Assembly: GCF_002243175.1 (NCBI RefSeq)
Contig: NZ_NDYF01000003.1
Location: 61,426 to 125,425 of the forward strand
Direction of reading: 5' to 3'
Source of the DNA: Finegoldia magna_J
GTDB taxonomy: Bacteria; Bacillota; Clostridia; Tissierellales; Peptoniphilaceae
DNA: 64,000 nt
Shown: piece after piece, positions 32,887 through 41,644 of the stretch
How the letters are laid out: each line of letters starts with the position of its first letter
Numbering within the stretch: position 1 is the first letter of the stretch
Notes under the pieces: generated by a model
Seen by the model: only the letters and a program-made list of their open reading frames with translations
Told to the model about the DNA's origin: nothing
Database searches by the model: none
Made by a program: the position numbers and the translations under genes

Positions 32887-33678
32887 ATGTATTATAGAGA
32901 TCAACATTGTCACACAGAATTTTCATTTGATAGTAAAGAAAAATTCGAGAATTATTTGAAACTTGTAAAAGGCGACATCGTCACAACAGAACACTTGGAT
33001 TATGGATTTACCTATAATGATGGTAGAGTTGAGGATGTGGACATCGATTACGACAAATACGTTAAAGTGATTGAAGAACACAACCAAAAAAGTTCACAAA
33101 AAATCTTAAAAGGAATAGAAATAGGTTACACAAAAGAAAACTTGGAGAAAATCAAAAAAAATGTGAGTAACAGAGATTATGACATTCAACTTCTGTCAGT
33201 TCATCAATACGATGACAAAGATTTTATGAATCCAAAGCCAGAAGATTATTCTCAAAGGGAGTTTCTTACAAATTATTTTGAAAAAATGCTGGAAGCTGTG
33301 AATAATTTCAAAGATTTTGACGTTCTAACTCACATTGATTACGCATTGAGACTTAACAGATTGGAATCTAAAAATATGGATATTGTGGATGAGTATTTGA
33401 CAAAAGTTTTTGCAGAACTCATTAATGATGAAAAAGCATTGGAGCTTAACACAAGAAGTGTGTACCAATATGACAACTTAGAGTATTACACATTTGCGCT
33501 CAAAAAATACGTAAAAATGAAGGGCAAATTATTCTCAGTTGGTAGCGATGCGCACTATGAAAATTATTACAGATATCACTTTGATGATGCTTTCAAATTA
33601 TTAAAAAGCGTAGATGCAAAGTATATGGCGATGTTTGAAAATAGGAAAATGACTACGATAAGAATGGAGGATATGTAA
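32887..33678 (+). CDS. PHP-domain phosphoesterase, HisJ/histidinol-phosphatase-like
   Basis: 263 residues. The PHP metal-binding residues are all visible: HCHTEFSFD near the N terminus, TTEHLDYG, the Glu of GIEIGYT, LSVHQYD, LTHIDYALR and the C-terminal GSDAHYENYY. Members hydrolyse phosphomonoesters such as histidinol phosphate with three metal ions. No other histidine biosynthesis gene is near, so the substrate may be another phosphate ester. It overlaps the D-2-hydroxyacid dehydrogenase by 1 bp (TAATG), so the two should be expressed together and may act on linked substrates, which is inference. Confidence 0.85.
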   Translation: MYYRDQHCHTEFSFDSKEKFENYLKLVKGDIVTTEHLDYGFTYNDGRVEDVDIDYDKYVKVIEEHNQKSSQKILKGIEIGYTKENLEKIKKNVSNRDYDIQLLSVHQYDDKDFMNPKPEDYSQREFLTNYFEKMLEAVNNFKDFDVLTHIDYALRLNRLESKNMDIVDEYLTKVFAELINDEKALELNTRSVYQYDNLEYYTFALKKYVKMKGKLFSVGSDAHYENYYRYHFDDAFKLLKSVDAKYMAMFENRKMTTIRMEDM

Positions 33679-34619
33679 TGAAAGTTTTGATTACTAATAG
33701 AATCCCTGAAGAAATTATTAAAAAGTACGAAGAGAATTTTGAAGTAGATTATCACGATAGTTTGGATTTTTTGTCAAAAGAAGAATTGAAAACTAGAATA
33801 AAAGATGCAGAAGCCTTGGTATGTCCTTTGAGTGAAAAAATCGATTCAGAAATCATCGATGCAGCGAAAAATTTGAAAATAATTGCAAATTACGGAGCTG
33901 GTTTTGACAATGTGGACATTAATTACGCAAAAGAAAAAGGAATAATTGTTACAAACGCACCTGCATCTGCATCGACAAAATCAACTGCAGAATTGACTTT
34001 TGGTTTGATTATAGATTTACTAAGAAATATTACAAAAATGAATTCTGACTGCTATGACGATTCATTTGAAGGATGGAAGCCCGTGTACGGTTTGGGAGAA
34101 ACTTTGGAAGGAAAAACTTTGGGGATAATTGGACTTGGAAGAATTGGGACAGAAGTTATGAGAAAAGCCAAAGCTTTCGATATGAATGTGATATTCTACA
34201 ATCGTAGCAAAAAAGAAGTTGAAGGCGCAAAGCAAGTAGAGTTAGATTATTTACTTGAAAACAGCGACGTCATTACTTTGCACACAGCTTATAGCGACGA
34301 ATTGTATCACTTAATAGATGAAAAAGCATTCTCAAAAATGAAAAAATCAGCATATCTTATCAACGCATCACGTGGCAAAGTTATTAGCGAACAAGATTTG
34401 ATAAACGCATTAAACGATGAGAAAATTTCTGGTTGTGCTTTGGATGTATACGAATTTGAACCTAAAATTTCAGAAGAATTGAGAAATGCTAAGAATATTT
34501 TGTTGGCTCCACATTTGGGAAATGCAACTAAACTTGCCAGAGTTCAAATGGGTGAATTTACTTTTAACAATATTATGCAATTTAAAAACGGAGAAATCCC
34601 TAAAAATAAAGTAAATTAG
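33678..34619 (+). CDS. D-2-hydroxyacid dehydrogenase (NAD-dependent)
   Basis: 313 residues. Substrate domain at both ends around a Rossmann domain with GIIGLGRIG at about 153-161. The catalytic set is present: Arg in INASRGKVI, Glu in LDVYEFEP and His in LAPHLGNAT. The acidic residue that usually follows the Rossmann glycine motif is replaced by YNRSKK, suggesting NADP could be used. NYGAGFDNVD is the substrate-binding loop. It resembles glyoxylate/hydroxypyruvate reductases and D-3-phosphoglycerate dehydrogenases without the ACT domain. Coupled to the PHP gene. Confidence 0.88.
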   Translation: MKVLITNRIPEEIIKKYEENFEVDYHDSLDFLSKEELKTRIKDAEALVCPLSEKIDSEIIDAAKNLKIIANYGAGFDNVDINYAKEKGIIVTNAPASASTKSTAELTFGLIIDLLRNITKMNSDCYDDSFEGWKPVYGLGETLEGKTLGIIGLGRIGTEVMRKAKAFDMNVIFYNRSKKEVEGAKQVELDYLLENSDVITLHTAYSDELYHLIDEKAFSKMKKSAYLINASRGKVISEQDLINALNDEKISGCALDVYEFEPKISEELRNAKNILLAPHLGNATKLARVQMGEFTFNNIMQFKNGEIPKNKVN

Positions 34620-34678
34620 TTTATTATCGCGTTTAATTATGGTATACTAATTTAGTAAAAAAATGAAAAGGGGAATTT

Positions 34679-35971
34679 ATGACTGATGATATAAAAGCAT
34701 TGTTCCAATCAAAAGGGTTTTTTGTGTTTTTATCATTGATGTTTAAATTGTTTTTGGATTTGAGTTATTCTTATGCAATAAGTCCGTTGTTTTCGTACAT
34801 GGGGCTTGTGAACAATTTAAATATTTACAAATTGATAGAATCATACGCTTTGGTTGTGATAATGTGTTATACGATAAGGCATAAAGTAGAGAGAGTCAGT
34901 GATTTTTATCTGATGCTATTTTATGTTTTGATAATCATACCATGTTTAAATATATATCCTTATAAGGATTTCTCCAGATTATATATGTACATGTTGATAG
35001 CATCGTTTTATACTATGCAAATTTTCGCTTATTCACCGAAATTGAGATTATCTTTTTCGGATAAAAAAATCAATGAAAATTTCATAGTCTATGCTTTTGC
35101 ACTGGTGGGAATATTGATGTTTGCTTGGATAATAATGCGAGGCGGACTAAAATATTTGAATTTCGATTTTAGAAAAGTTTACGACACTAGAAGGGAAATC
35201 GCGGAAGTAATCTTTCCGGGACCATTTGCATATTTTATGAACTGGTATGGTAAAATTATCAACCCAACTTTATTGGTGTTCTGCCTTTGGGATAGAAAAA
35301 AATTAGGAACTGTAATCACATTGATTTGCCAAGTATTTTTCTTTGGATTTACTTCACATAAATCAATGTTGTTTTATCCAGTACTGGTAATTTTCATAGC
35401 TATCGTAAAGGGAAACAAATACACTGGAAATTTAATGACTATGGGACTGGCAGGACTTACATTTTTGTGCTTAGCTTTTTATATGATAACCGACAATTGG
35501 CAACCGATAAGTGTAATTGTAAGACGTGTTTTCATGGTAACTGCAGATAATCATTTTAGATATTATGATGCATTCAAAAATATTGATTTCGTGTATTTGA
35601 CAGACAAATCTTGGGTATTTGGAGGAAGATTGTATCCATATAATTATCCAATACAAGCATTGATTTCGATGATTTATTACGGTCATCCAAATACTTGGGT
35701 AAATACTGGATTCATTGCAAATGGATACGCTAACTTTGGTTTTTACGGAATGTTAACTTATTCTGCAATAACTGGTTGGGTAATTGGAATTATGGATGAA
35801 ATCTCATACAAAAAAATGCCTTTATGGGTAGCAATAGCAATAACTATTGTGCCTGTGTTCAATCTAATTAGTGTAGATTTACTTACAGGACTTCTATATC
35901 ACGGATTGATAATGAGCATATTTTTAATGTGGTTATTGAGTAAAAGAGATAAAAAAGTTAAGGAGATATAA
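34679..35971 (+). CDS. Wzy-like polysaccharide polymerase (oligosaccharide repeat unit polymerase)
   Basis: 430 residues with 10-12 membrane spans across most of the length, and a larger hydrophilic loop around residues 155-190 (LNFDFRKVYDTRREIAEVIFPG) and another near 275-340 (RRVFMVTADNHFRYYDAF to PNTWVNTGFIANGYANFGFYG). This is the pattern of Wzy/O-antigen ligase-like proteins that join sugar repeat units on the outer face of the membrane. GGGG ribosome binding site. The next gene is a Wzz-like regulator 2 bp later. No glycosyltransferases, flippase or phosphoglycosyltransferase sit beside the pair, so the repeat unit must be made elsewhere. Confidence 0.8.
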   Translation: MTDDIKALFQSKGFFVFLSLMFKLFLDLSYSYAISPLFSYMGLVNNLNIYKLIESYALVVIMCYTIRHKVERVSDFYLMLFYVLIIIPCLNIYPYKDFSRLYMYMLIASFYTMQIFAYSPKLRLSFSDKKINENFIVYAFALVGILMFAWIIMRGGLKYLNFDFRKVYDTRREIAEVIFPGPFAYFMNWYGKIINPTLLVFCLWDRKKLGTVITLICQVFFFGFTSHKSMLFYPVLVIFIAIVKGNKYTGNLMTMGLAGLTFLCLAFYMITDNWQPISVIVRRVFMVTADNHFRYYDAFKNIDFVYLTDKSWVFGGRLYPYNYPIQALISMIYYGHPNTWVNTGFIANGYANFGFYGMLTYSAITGWVIGIMDEISYKKMPLWVAIAITIVPVFNLISVDLLTGLLYHGLIMSIFLMWLLSKRDKKVKEI

Positions 35972-35973
35972 AC

Positions 35974-36993
35974 TTGGAAGAATTAAATTTAAAAGAAGCG
36001 TGGCAAGCAATACTTAGAAAATTGCCACACATTATAATAATAATGCTTGTGTGTGCGTTATTGACAAATGTTTTTAATAATGTTTTGGGAAAGGACTCTT
36101 ACTCATCTAAGGTTTCAATAATGGTGGGAAGTCCAGAAGATTTTGAAAAAGAAGGAGCAGTTGTTTCCAAAGTAGACGCAATGATTAATACACAATTGGT
36201 TTCAAATGTTGAACAATTGATTAAATCAAATTCTGTTTTGGATACAGTAGCAGAAAAAGTAGGAAATGGTGTTAGCTCTTCTGATTTAAGGAAAGATTTG
36301 AAAGTAAAAAGCGTTCCGTCTACATCAATTATTGAAATGGAATATTCAAGTGAAAGCGCTGAACAAACTAACAAAGTATTGGAAGAATCATTAAAAGCTA
36401 TTACAGATTTGACTAAAAAAACGATGAAAAAAGATAACATTCAAGTCGTTGATGCACCTAATGCCAAGAAGAAAATCAAACAACTTGTAAATAAAATTGA
36501 CACAGCAATAGGATTGTTCTTGGGAATGTTAATCGGTTTAGCATATGCATTCGCTTCTTATTACAAAGATCCTAATATTTTCAGCAAAGAACAATTGCAA
36601 AACAAATTGGGACTTGAAACAGTTAGCGTACTTTCAAATGATTACAACGAAAATTCAAATAGCGCATTGAGCTTATTGAACAGAAGAATAGATAGTTTTG
36701 ATAATGTTGGTGTATTTAGTTTTGATCAAAACACAGCAAATTTAGCTAAGGCATACAATTCAAATTTCGATAAGAAAATTACCGCTGTAAGTCCAATTTC
36801 AGAAAAAGTAGACCTTACAGATTTGACAAAAGACATTCAAAACGCAATCGTACTTTACAAGAAAGACGATTCAAGATTAGGAGAAATCAAAAACACATTG
36901 GAAGCCATAAAATCGTTGGGAATTAATCCAATTGCAGCAGTTGAAATCTCAAAATACAATTCAAACGACAAAAAATATTTACCATACGCTTAA
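35974..36993 (+). CDS. Wzz/CpsC-like chain-length protein with degenerate BY-kinase-like tail
   Basis: 339 residues. Starts with TTG after AAGGAGAT at 8 bp. First membrane helix at about 19-37 (HIIIIMLVCALLTNVF), an external Wzz domain with YSSKVSIMVGS, a coiled region and the second membrane helix at about 175-195 (GLFLGMLIGLAYAFAS). The cytoplasmic tail (about 200-339) recalls a BY-kinase fold: GLETVSVLS start and a IVLYKKDDSRLGEIKNTLEAIKSLGINPIAAVEI end, but no Walker A (GEGKST) or Walker B is present, so it cannot be an ordinary tyrosine kinase. It may regulate the polymerase next door. Confidence 0.8.
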   Translation: MEELNLKEAWQAILRKLPHIIIIMLVCALLTNVFNNVLGKDSYSSKVSIMVGSPEDFEKEGAVVSKVDAMINTQLVSNVEQLIKSNSVLDTVAEKVGNGVSSSDLRKDLKVKSVPSTSIIEMEYSSESAEQTNKVLEESLKAITDLTKKTMKKDNIQVVDAPNAKKKIKQLVNKIDTAIGLFLGMLIGLAYAFASYYKDPNIFSKEQLQNKLGLETVSVLSNDYNENSNSALSLLNRRIDSFDNVGVFSFDQNTANLAKAYNSNFDKKITAVSPISEKVDLTDLTKDIQNAIVLYKKDDSRLGEIKNTLEAIKSLGINPIAAVEISKYNSNDKKYLPYA

Positions 36994-36996
36994 AAC

Positions 36997-37032
36997 AAAA
37001 CGCATTAGAATGAAAATTCTGGTGCGTTTTTT
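36997..37032 (+). terminator. Intrinsic terminator of the wzy/wzz-like pair
   Basis: AAAACGCATTAGAAT pairs with ATTCTGGTGCGTTTT (two G-U pairs) around a GAA(A) loop, then T residues. Confidence 0.88.
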
Positions 37033-37076
37033 AGTGTATTTATAAAATTATTGGGTATAAAAATAATGGTGATTAA

Positions 37077-37730
37077 ATGATAAAATCAAAACTTTTTAAA
37101 AATTTTACAGAAGAAGAATTTGAACAATTTCTCATTGAATCAAATTCGATAATAAATAAATACACCAAAAATTCGTACGTATTTTCCCCAGGAGATATTT
37201 GCAATAAAATCTACGTTTTAAAAAGTGGAAAGCTAAGTCTTGAAAAGACAGATATCAATGGGAAAAACACTGTGGTGAATATTTTCAAAAATCATGGAGA
37301 AGTAATGGCTGAGGTGTATTCGTATTTGAATAAAATCAGCGATTTTACGTTAGTGTGCAATACTGATTGCGAAATTCTTGAAATTCCTGTGAGTTTTTTT
37401 GATATATCTGAAAGCTCAACTCCGATTAAAAATAAAATTATGACCAATCTTATAACGATTCTTGCAGAAAAGGCATTTTTTTTAAATAGCAAAGTGAGGT
37501 TGTTGTCTAGTTTTTCTTTGAGGCAAAAAATCGCAACTTTTTTAATTCAAACAGAAAAAGAGAACGTATCAAACACTGGAATGACAAGACAACAGATGGC
37601 AGATTTTATGGCAACGACCAGACCTTCGTTATCAAGAGAATTATTGAACATGGAAGATAGTGGACTTATTGAATTAAATGGATCTGAAATTAAAATTAAA
37701 GATAGAGTTGAGTTGGAAAACTTATTGTAA
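37077..37730 (+). CDS. Crp/Fnr-family regulator (HcpR-like)
   Basis: 217 residues. N-terminal cyclic-nucleotide-binding fold (about 15-115: YVFSPGDICNKIYVLKSGKLSL, then NIFKNHGEVMAE), a long dimer helix, and a C-terminal winged helix with MTRQQMADFMATTRPSLSRELLNMEDSGLIEL (about 160-195). No Cys cluster for a 4Fe-4S centre is seen at the N terminus. It lies 89 bp upstream of hcp with an FNR-type site between them, so it is probably the nitrosative-stress regulator of hcp, as HcpR is in other anaerobes. GGTGAT ribosome binding site. Confidence 0.9.
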   Translation: MIKSKLFKNFTEEEFEQFLIESNSIINKYTKNSYVFSPGDICNKIYVLKSGKLSLEKTDINGKNTVVNIFKNHGEVMAEVYSYLNKISDFTLVCNTDCEILEIPVSFFDISESSTPIKNKIMTNLITILAEKAFFLNSKVRLLSSFSLRQKIATFLIQTEKENVSNTGMTRQQMADFMATTRPSLSRELLNMEDSGLIELNGSEIKIKDRVELENLL

Positions 37731-37738
37731 TGAACAAA

Positions 37739-37782
37739 TGTAACTTATGTTACAGAAACACATACTTTTGATTAACTATAAT
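37739..37782 (+). promoter_or_regulatory. FNR/HcpR-type site and hcp promoter
   Basis: TGTAAC-TTAT-GTTACA (37739-37754) is a perfect dyad. A TATAAT -10 lies at 37777-37782, so the dyad is centred about 42 bp upstream of the expected transcript start, the class II activator position of Crp/Fnr proteins. Confidence 0.8.
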
Positions 37783-37819
37783 TAAATCATAAGTTAGAAA
37801 AAAATCAGGAGGAAAGAAA

Positions 37820-39481
37820 ATGGAAAAAACTATTGAAAAAAATGAAGAAATGTTTTGTTATCAATGTCAAGAAACTGCAAAAAACATTGCATGTACAAAA
37901 CGAGGTGTGTGTGGTAAAACATCAGATGTAGCAAACATCGAAGATTTGTTGGTATGGGTTACAAAAGGATTGGGAGAAATCCTAACTAGAATGAGAAAAG
38001 AAAACAAGGATATCAAAAACCTACATTCTTATGTCAACAATAATTTGTTTACTACGATAACTAATGCAAACTTCCACTACGAAGATTTATTAGAAAAAGT
38101 AAAAGAAACTATCGATTTGAACCAAAAATTAATCGAAGGATTAGATGACAAAGAAAATTTGTCAAAGGCAGCTTTGTATAACGAAAAAAACGATGATGAA
38201 TTAAAATTGAAATCACAAATTATCGGCGTGTTAAATACTTTGGATGACGACAAAAGAAGTCTTAGAGAACTTATTACTTATGGATTGAAGGGAATGGCAG
38301 CCTACAATAGACACGCTAATGTTTTGGGAAAATTTGACGACAATGTCGACGAATTTATGGAAAGTACGTTAGCAAAGTTAATGGACGATAGTTTGTCCGT
38401 AGAAGATTTGATAGCTCTTACATTAGAAACTGGATCAAATGGTGCAGCTGCAATGGCACTTTTGGATAGCGCAAATACATCTGCATACGGAAATCCAGAA
38501 ATTTCAGAAGTAAACATCGGAGTTAGAAACAATCCTGCAATTTTGATTTCCGGTCACGATTTGAAAGATATGGAAATGCTTTTGGAACAAACTCAAAACA
38601 CAGGAGTAGATGTGTACACTCACAGCGAAATGTTACCTGCAAATTATTATCCAGCTTTCAAAAAATACGATAATTTCGTAGGAAATTACGGGAATTCTTG
38701 GTGGTTACAAGACAAAGAATTCGAATCATTTAATGGTCCAATCTTGATGACTACTAACTGTATAACTCCACCTAAAGATTCTTACAAAGACAGAGTATTT
38801 ACAACTGGCGTTGCAGCATATCCTGGAATGAAACACATTGTAGCAGATGAAAATGGTCACAAAGATTTCTCAGAAATCATAGAACTTGCAAAAAAATGTG
38901 AATCTCCAAAAGAAATTGAACACGGAAAAATCGTCGGTGGATTTGCACACAATCAAGTATTAGCTTTGGCAGACAAAGTTGTTGAAGCTGTTAAAAATGG
39001 AGACATTCAACAATTTGTAGTAATGGCTGGTTGTGACGGAAGACAAAAAGGTAGAAATTATTACGAAGATTTCGCAAAAGCATTGCCTAAAGACACAATT
39101 ATTTTGACAGCTGGTTGTGCAAAATACAGATACAACAAATTAAACCTAGGAGATATCAATGGAATTCCAAGAGTATTAGATGCAGGTCAATGTAACGATT
39201 CATATTCATTAGTTGTAATAGCCCAAGCTTTACAAAAAGCTTTTGGTCTTGATGATATCAACGATTTGCCAATTAGCTACAACATTGCATGGTATGAACA
39301 AAAAGCAGTAATCGTACTACTTGCACTTTTGAGTTTAGGCGTTAAAAATATTCATCTCGGACCAACTCTTCCTGCATTCTTATCTCCAAATGTAGCCAAT
39401 GTTTTGGTAGAAAATTTTGGAATTGCTCCAATAGGAGAAGTTGATGAAGATATGGAAAAATTTGGAATTAAAACAAAATAA
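37820..39481 (+). CDS. hcp: Hybrid cluster protein (hydroxylamine reductase, NO detoxification)
   Basis: 553 residues, the usual length for anaerobe-type Hcp. N-terminal cluster cysteines Cys13, Cys16, Cys25 and Cys31 (CYQC, IAC, GVC spacing) bind a 4Fe-4S centre. Later motifs bind the hybrid Fe-S-O cluster: GHDLKDME, MLPANYYPAFKKY, TTNCITPP, TTGVAAYPGM, VVMAGCDGRQ, TAGCAKYRYNKL and DAGQCNDSYS. It reduces NO or hydroxylamine with electrons from ferredoxin or Hcr. Preceded by the probable regulator and its site. Ends at its own terminator. Confidence 0.96.
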   Translation: MEKTIEKNEEMFCYQCQETAKNIACTKRGVCGKTSDVANIEDLLVWVTKGLGEILTRMRKENKDIKNLHSYVNNNLFTTITNANFHYEDLLEKVKETIDLNQKLIEGLDDKENLSKAALYNEKNDDELKLKSQIIGVLNTLDDDKRSLRELITYGLKGMAAYNRHANVLGKFDDNVDEFMESTLAKLMDDSLSVEDLIALTLETGSNGAAAMALLDSANTSAYGNPEISEVNIGVRNNPAILISGHDLKDMEMLLEQTQNTGVDVYTHSEMLPANYYPAFKKYDNFVGNYGNSWWLQDKEFESFNGPILMTTNCITPPKDSYKDRVFTTGVAAYPGMKHIVADENGHKDFSEIIELAKKCESPKEIEHGKIVGGFAHNQVLALADKVVEAVKNGDIQQFVVMAGCDGRQKGRNYYEDFAKALPKDTIILTAGCAKYRYNKLNLGDINGIPRVLDAGQCNDSYSLVVIAQALQKAFGLDDINDLPISYNIAWYEQKAVIVLLALLSLGVKNIHLGPTLPAFLSPNVANVLVENFGIAPIGEVDEDMEKFGIKTK

Positions 39482-39505
39482 AATTTCTTAGAAATTTGTT
39501 AAATG

Positions 39506-39529
39506 AAGAGTCCGAAAGGGCTCTTTTTT
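39506..39529 (+). terminator. Intrinsic terminator of hcp
   Basis: AAGAGTCC-GAAA-GGGCTCTT with a GAAA tetraloop, then a T-run. Confidence 0.85.
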
Positions 39530-39614
39530 GATTGTAGAATTGAGCTTAAAATCGATTGACTTAAAATTTTTAAAGATATATTATTATATAGATTGAAAAA
39601 TTTTGGAGATACAA

Positions 39615-40160
39615 ATGAAGTACGAAAATTTTATTTTAAAATGTGAAGATATAGAAATAAAAGCGTTGGAGATGAAATATTTGGATGATTTTCATGAATA
39701 CGCTATTCAAGAAGAGGTGGGACCATCTGCAGGATGGAAACCACACAAATCCATCAAACAATCTAAGAAAATTTTAAAAGATTTCATAAATTCAAAATTA
39801 GAATACGGAATTTTTCTGGAAGACAAACTAATAGGAATGATTGGAGTGTACGAAGACGATTATTTGTATGAACAGCCAGAATTTGAAGATAAGACTGGGG
39901 TTGAAATCGGATATAGTTTGAACAAAAATTATTGGAATCGCGGGATTATGACGAAGGTTGTGAAGAGTTTTACCAATCATTTGCTTGAGGATTTGGATTA
40001 CGATTATATTTCTTGCAGCTGTTTTGTTGAAAATAATAGAAGTATAAGAGTTATTGAAAAATGTGGATTCACATTTTACGGTGAACATTTATATGAAAAC
40101 TTCGATGGAACGAATAAGCTTTGCAATTATTATTATATTAAAAATTTGAAGGAGGGATAG
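39615..40160 (+). CDS. GNAT N-acetyltransferase, RimJ/RimL type
   Basis: 181 residues from the ATG at 39615 after TTGGAGAT; the in-frame TTG at 39603 overlaps that ribosome binding site and is rejected. One GNAT domain: IEIKALEMKYLDDFHEYA, LIGMIGVYED (beta4), EIGYSLNKNYWNRGIMTKVVKSF (acetyl-CoA pyrophosphate loop with N-RG) and ENNRSIRVIEKCGF (the N-x-x-S helix typical of RimJ/RimL). It acetylates an amine of a protein or small molecule; the substrate cannot be told. The MATE gene follows by 1 bp, hinting at a shared antimicrobial or toxic-compound role, which is inference. Confidence 0.87.
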   Translation: MKYENFILKCEDIEIKALEMKYLDDFHEYAIQEEVGPSAGWKPHKSIKQSKKILKDFINSKLEYGIFLEDKLIGMIGVYEDDYLYEQPEFEDKTGVEIGYSLNKNYWNRGIMTKVVKSFTNHLLEDLDYDYISCSCFVENNRSIRVIEKCGFTFYGEHLYENFDGTNKLCNYYYIKNLKEG

Positions 40161-40161
40161 A

Positions 40162-41559
40162 TTGAATTTAGCATTAAAGAAAAGTAAGTTTTTTGGGGAT
40201 AAAAATTTCTACAAAGGAGTATTGGTACTAGCAATTCCAATCATTATTCAGCAGCTTATTACATCGTTTGTAAATATGTTGGACAATATTATGGTTGGAC
40301 AGACTGGAACTTTTGCTATGAGTGGAGTCTCTGTGGCAAACCAATTGATTACTGTGTTCAACTTGGCAATTTTCGGTCTCGTGTCAGCAGCTAGTATTTT
40401 TGCGGCACAATTTGCAGGTAAAAAAGATTACAAGAACGTACAAAACTGTTTGTATTTTGATGTGGTGTTATCTTTTATAGTTTCCGTGATTAGCGTTTTA
40501 ATTTTCTGGGTTTTTGGCGAGAAATTATTGTATTTATTTATGAATCCAGACACAGATACTGCAAAAAACATTGCTACAACTATGAAATTTGCACTTGATT
40601 ATACAAAAACAATGACTATTGGATTTATTCCTTTTGCTTTTTCCCAGTCGATTTCTTCTTCAATGAGGGTAAATGGTGAAACTAGACTTCCGATGATAAC
40701 GTCGATTATTACTGTTTTAGTGAATTTTGCGTTCAATTTGGTTTTGATTTTTGGGCTTTTAGGATTTCCAGCATTGGGACCAAAGGGAGCTGCGATTGCG
40801 ACTGTTATTTCAAGATTTGTTGAACTTTCATTGTTTATTTATTTTGCAAACAAGAATAAATTTAGATTCACATTTTATTCTAATTTTTTCAAGAATTTCC
40901 ACATAGATACAGGTCTTTTCAAAAACATAACTGTTGCGGGAATTCCTTTGATTATCAATGAAGTTTTGTATTCTTTGGGGATTGCTGCGATTACACAATC
41001 TTATTCAACAAGAGGTATTGAAGCGTTGGCGGCCTACAATATTTCTCAAACAATTATAGGACTTTTCATCGTTTTTAACTTGGCGATGGGAGATTGTATT
41101 TCGATTATGGTAGGTAGACTTTTGGGAAGTGGAAATGTAGATGAGGCTGTAGATACCGACAGGAAATTAATTGTGTTCTCATTTATGTTGGCACTTGTAG
41201 TTGGAATTGTGTTGATTATTTTGGCGCCGCTTTTTCCAGAATTTTACAATACAACTGATAATGTAAAATTGATGGCGACAAATATGCTTAGGGTTGGTGG
41301 CGCATTTTTGTGGATATCTGCTTTGTACAATGCGTCATATTTTACGCTCAGAAGCGGTGGCAAAACTGTACTGACTTTACTTTTTGATTCTGTAGGAATA
41401 GTTTTGATTTCGTATCCAATTTCGTTTTTATTGGCAAAATTTACAGATTTAAATGTCGTGTTGATGTATTTGATAATTTCTGTGATTGATTTGTACAAGG
41501 TTGTTTTGGGATTGTATTTGGTTGGAAAGAAAATTTGGGTAAAAAACTTGGCGAAATAA
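40162..41559 (+). CDS. MATE-family multidrug efflux transporter
   Basis: 465 residues with 12 predicted membrane helices. TTG start at 40162, supported by AAGGAGGG 7 bp before it and the 1-bp gap to the GNAT gene. Characteristic MATE segments: VLAIPIIIQQLITSFVNMLDNIMVGQTG in the first two helices, MRVNGETRLPM at the end of the N-terminal half, and the pseudo-symmetric second half starting VAGIPLIINEVLYSLGIAAI. It exports cationic compounds by sodium or proton antiport. It is only distantly similar to the second MATE gene at 46.2 kb. Confidence 0.9.
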   Translation: MNLALKKSKFFGDKNFYKGVLVLAIPIIIQQLITSFVNMLDNIMVGQTGTFAMSGVSVANQLITVFNLAIFGLVSAASIFAAQFAGKKDYKNVQNCLYFDVVLSFIVSVISVLIFWVFGEKLLYLFMNPDTDTAKNIATTMKFALDYTKTMTIGFIPFAFSQSISSSMRVNGETRLPMITSIITVLVNFAFNLVLIFGLLGFPALGPKGAAIATVISRFVELSLFIYFANKNKFRFTFYSNFFKNFHIDTGLFKNITVAGIPLIINEVLYSLGIAAITQSYSTRGIEALAAYNISQTIIGLFIVFNLAMGDCISIMVGRLLGSGNVDEAVDTDRKLIVFSFMLALVVGIVLIILAPLFPEFYNTTDNVKLMATNMLRVGGAFLWISALYNASYFTLRSGGKTVLTLLFDSVGIVLISYPISFLLAKFTDLNVVLMYLIISVIDLYKVVLGLYLVGKKIWVKNLAK

Positions 41560-41644
41560 TTGCGTTGAGTTTATTTATAAATGCTGATTTTGGCTATTTG
41601 TGATATAATAAAATAAGTTAAATTTATTTTTTATGGAGGATATT

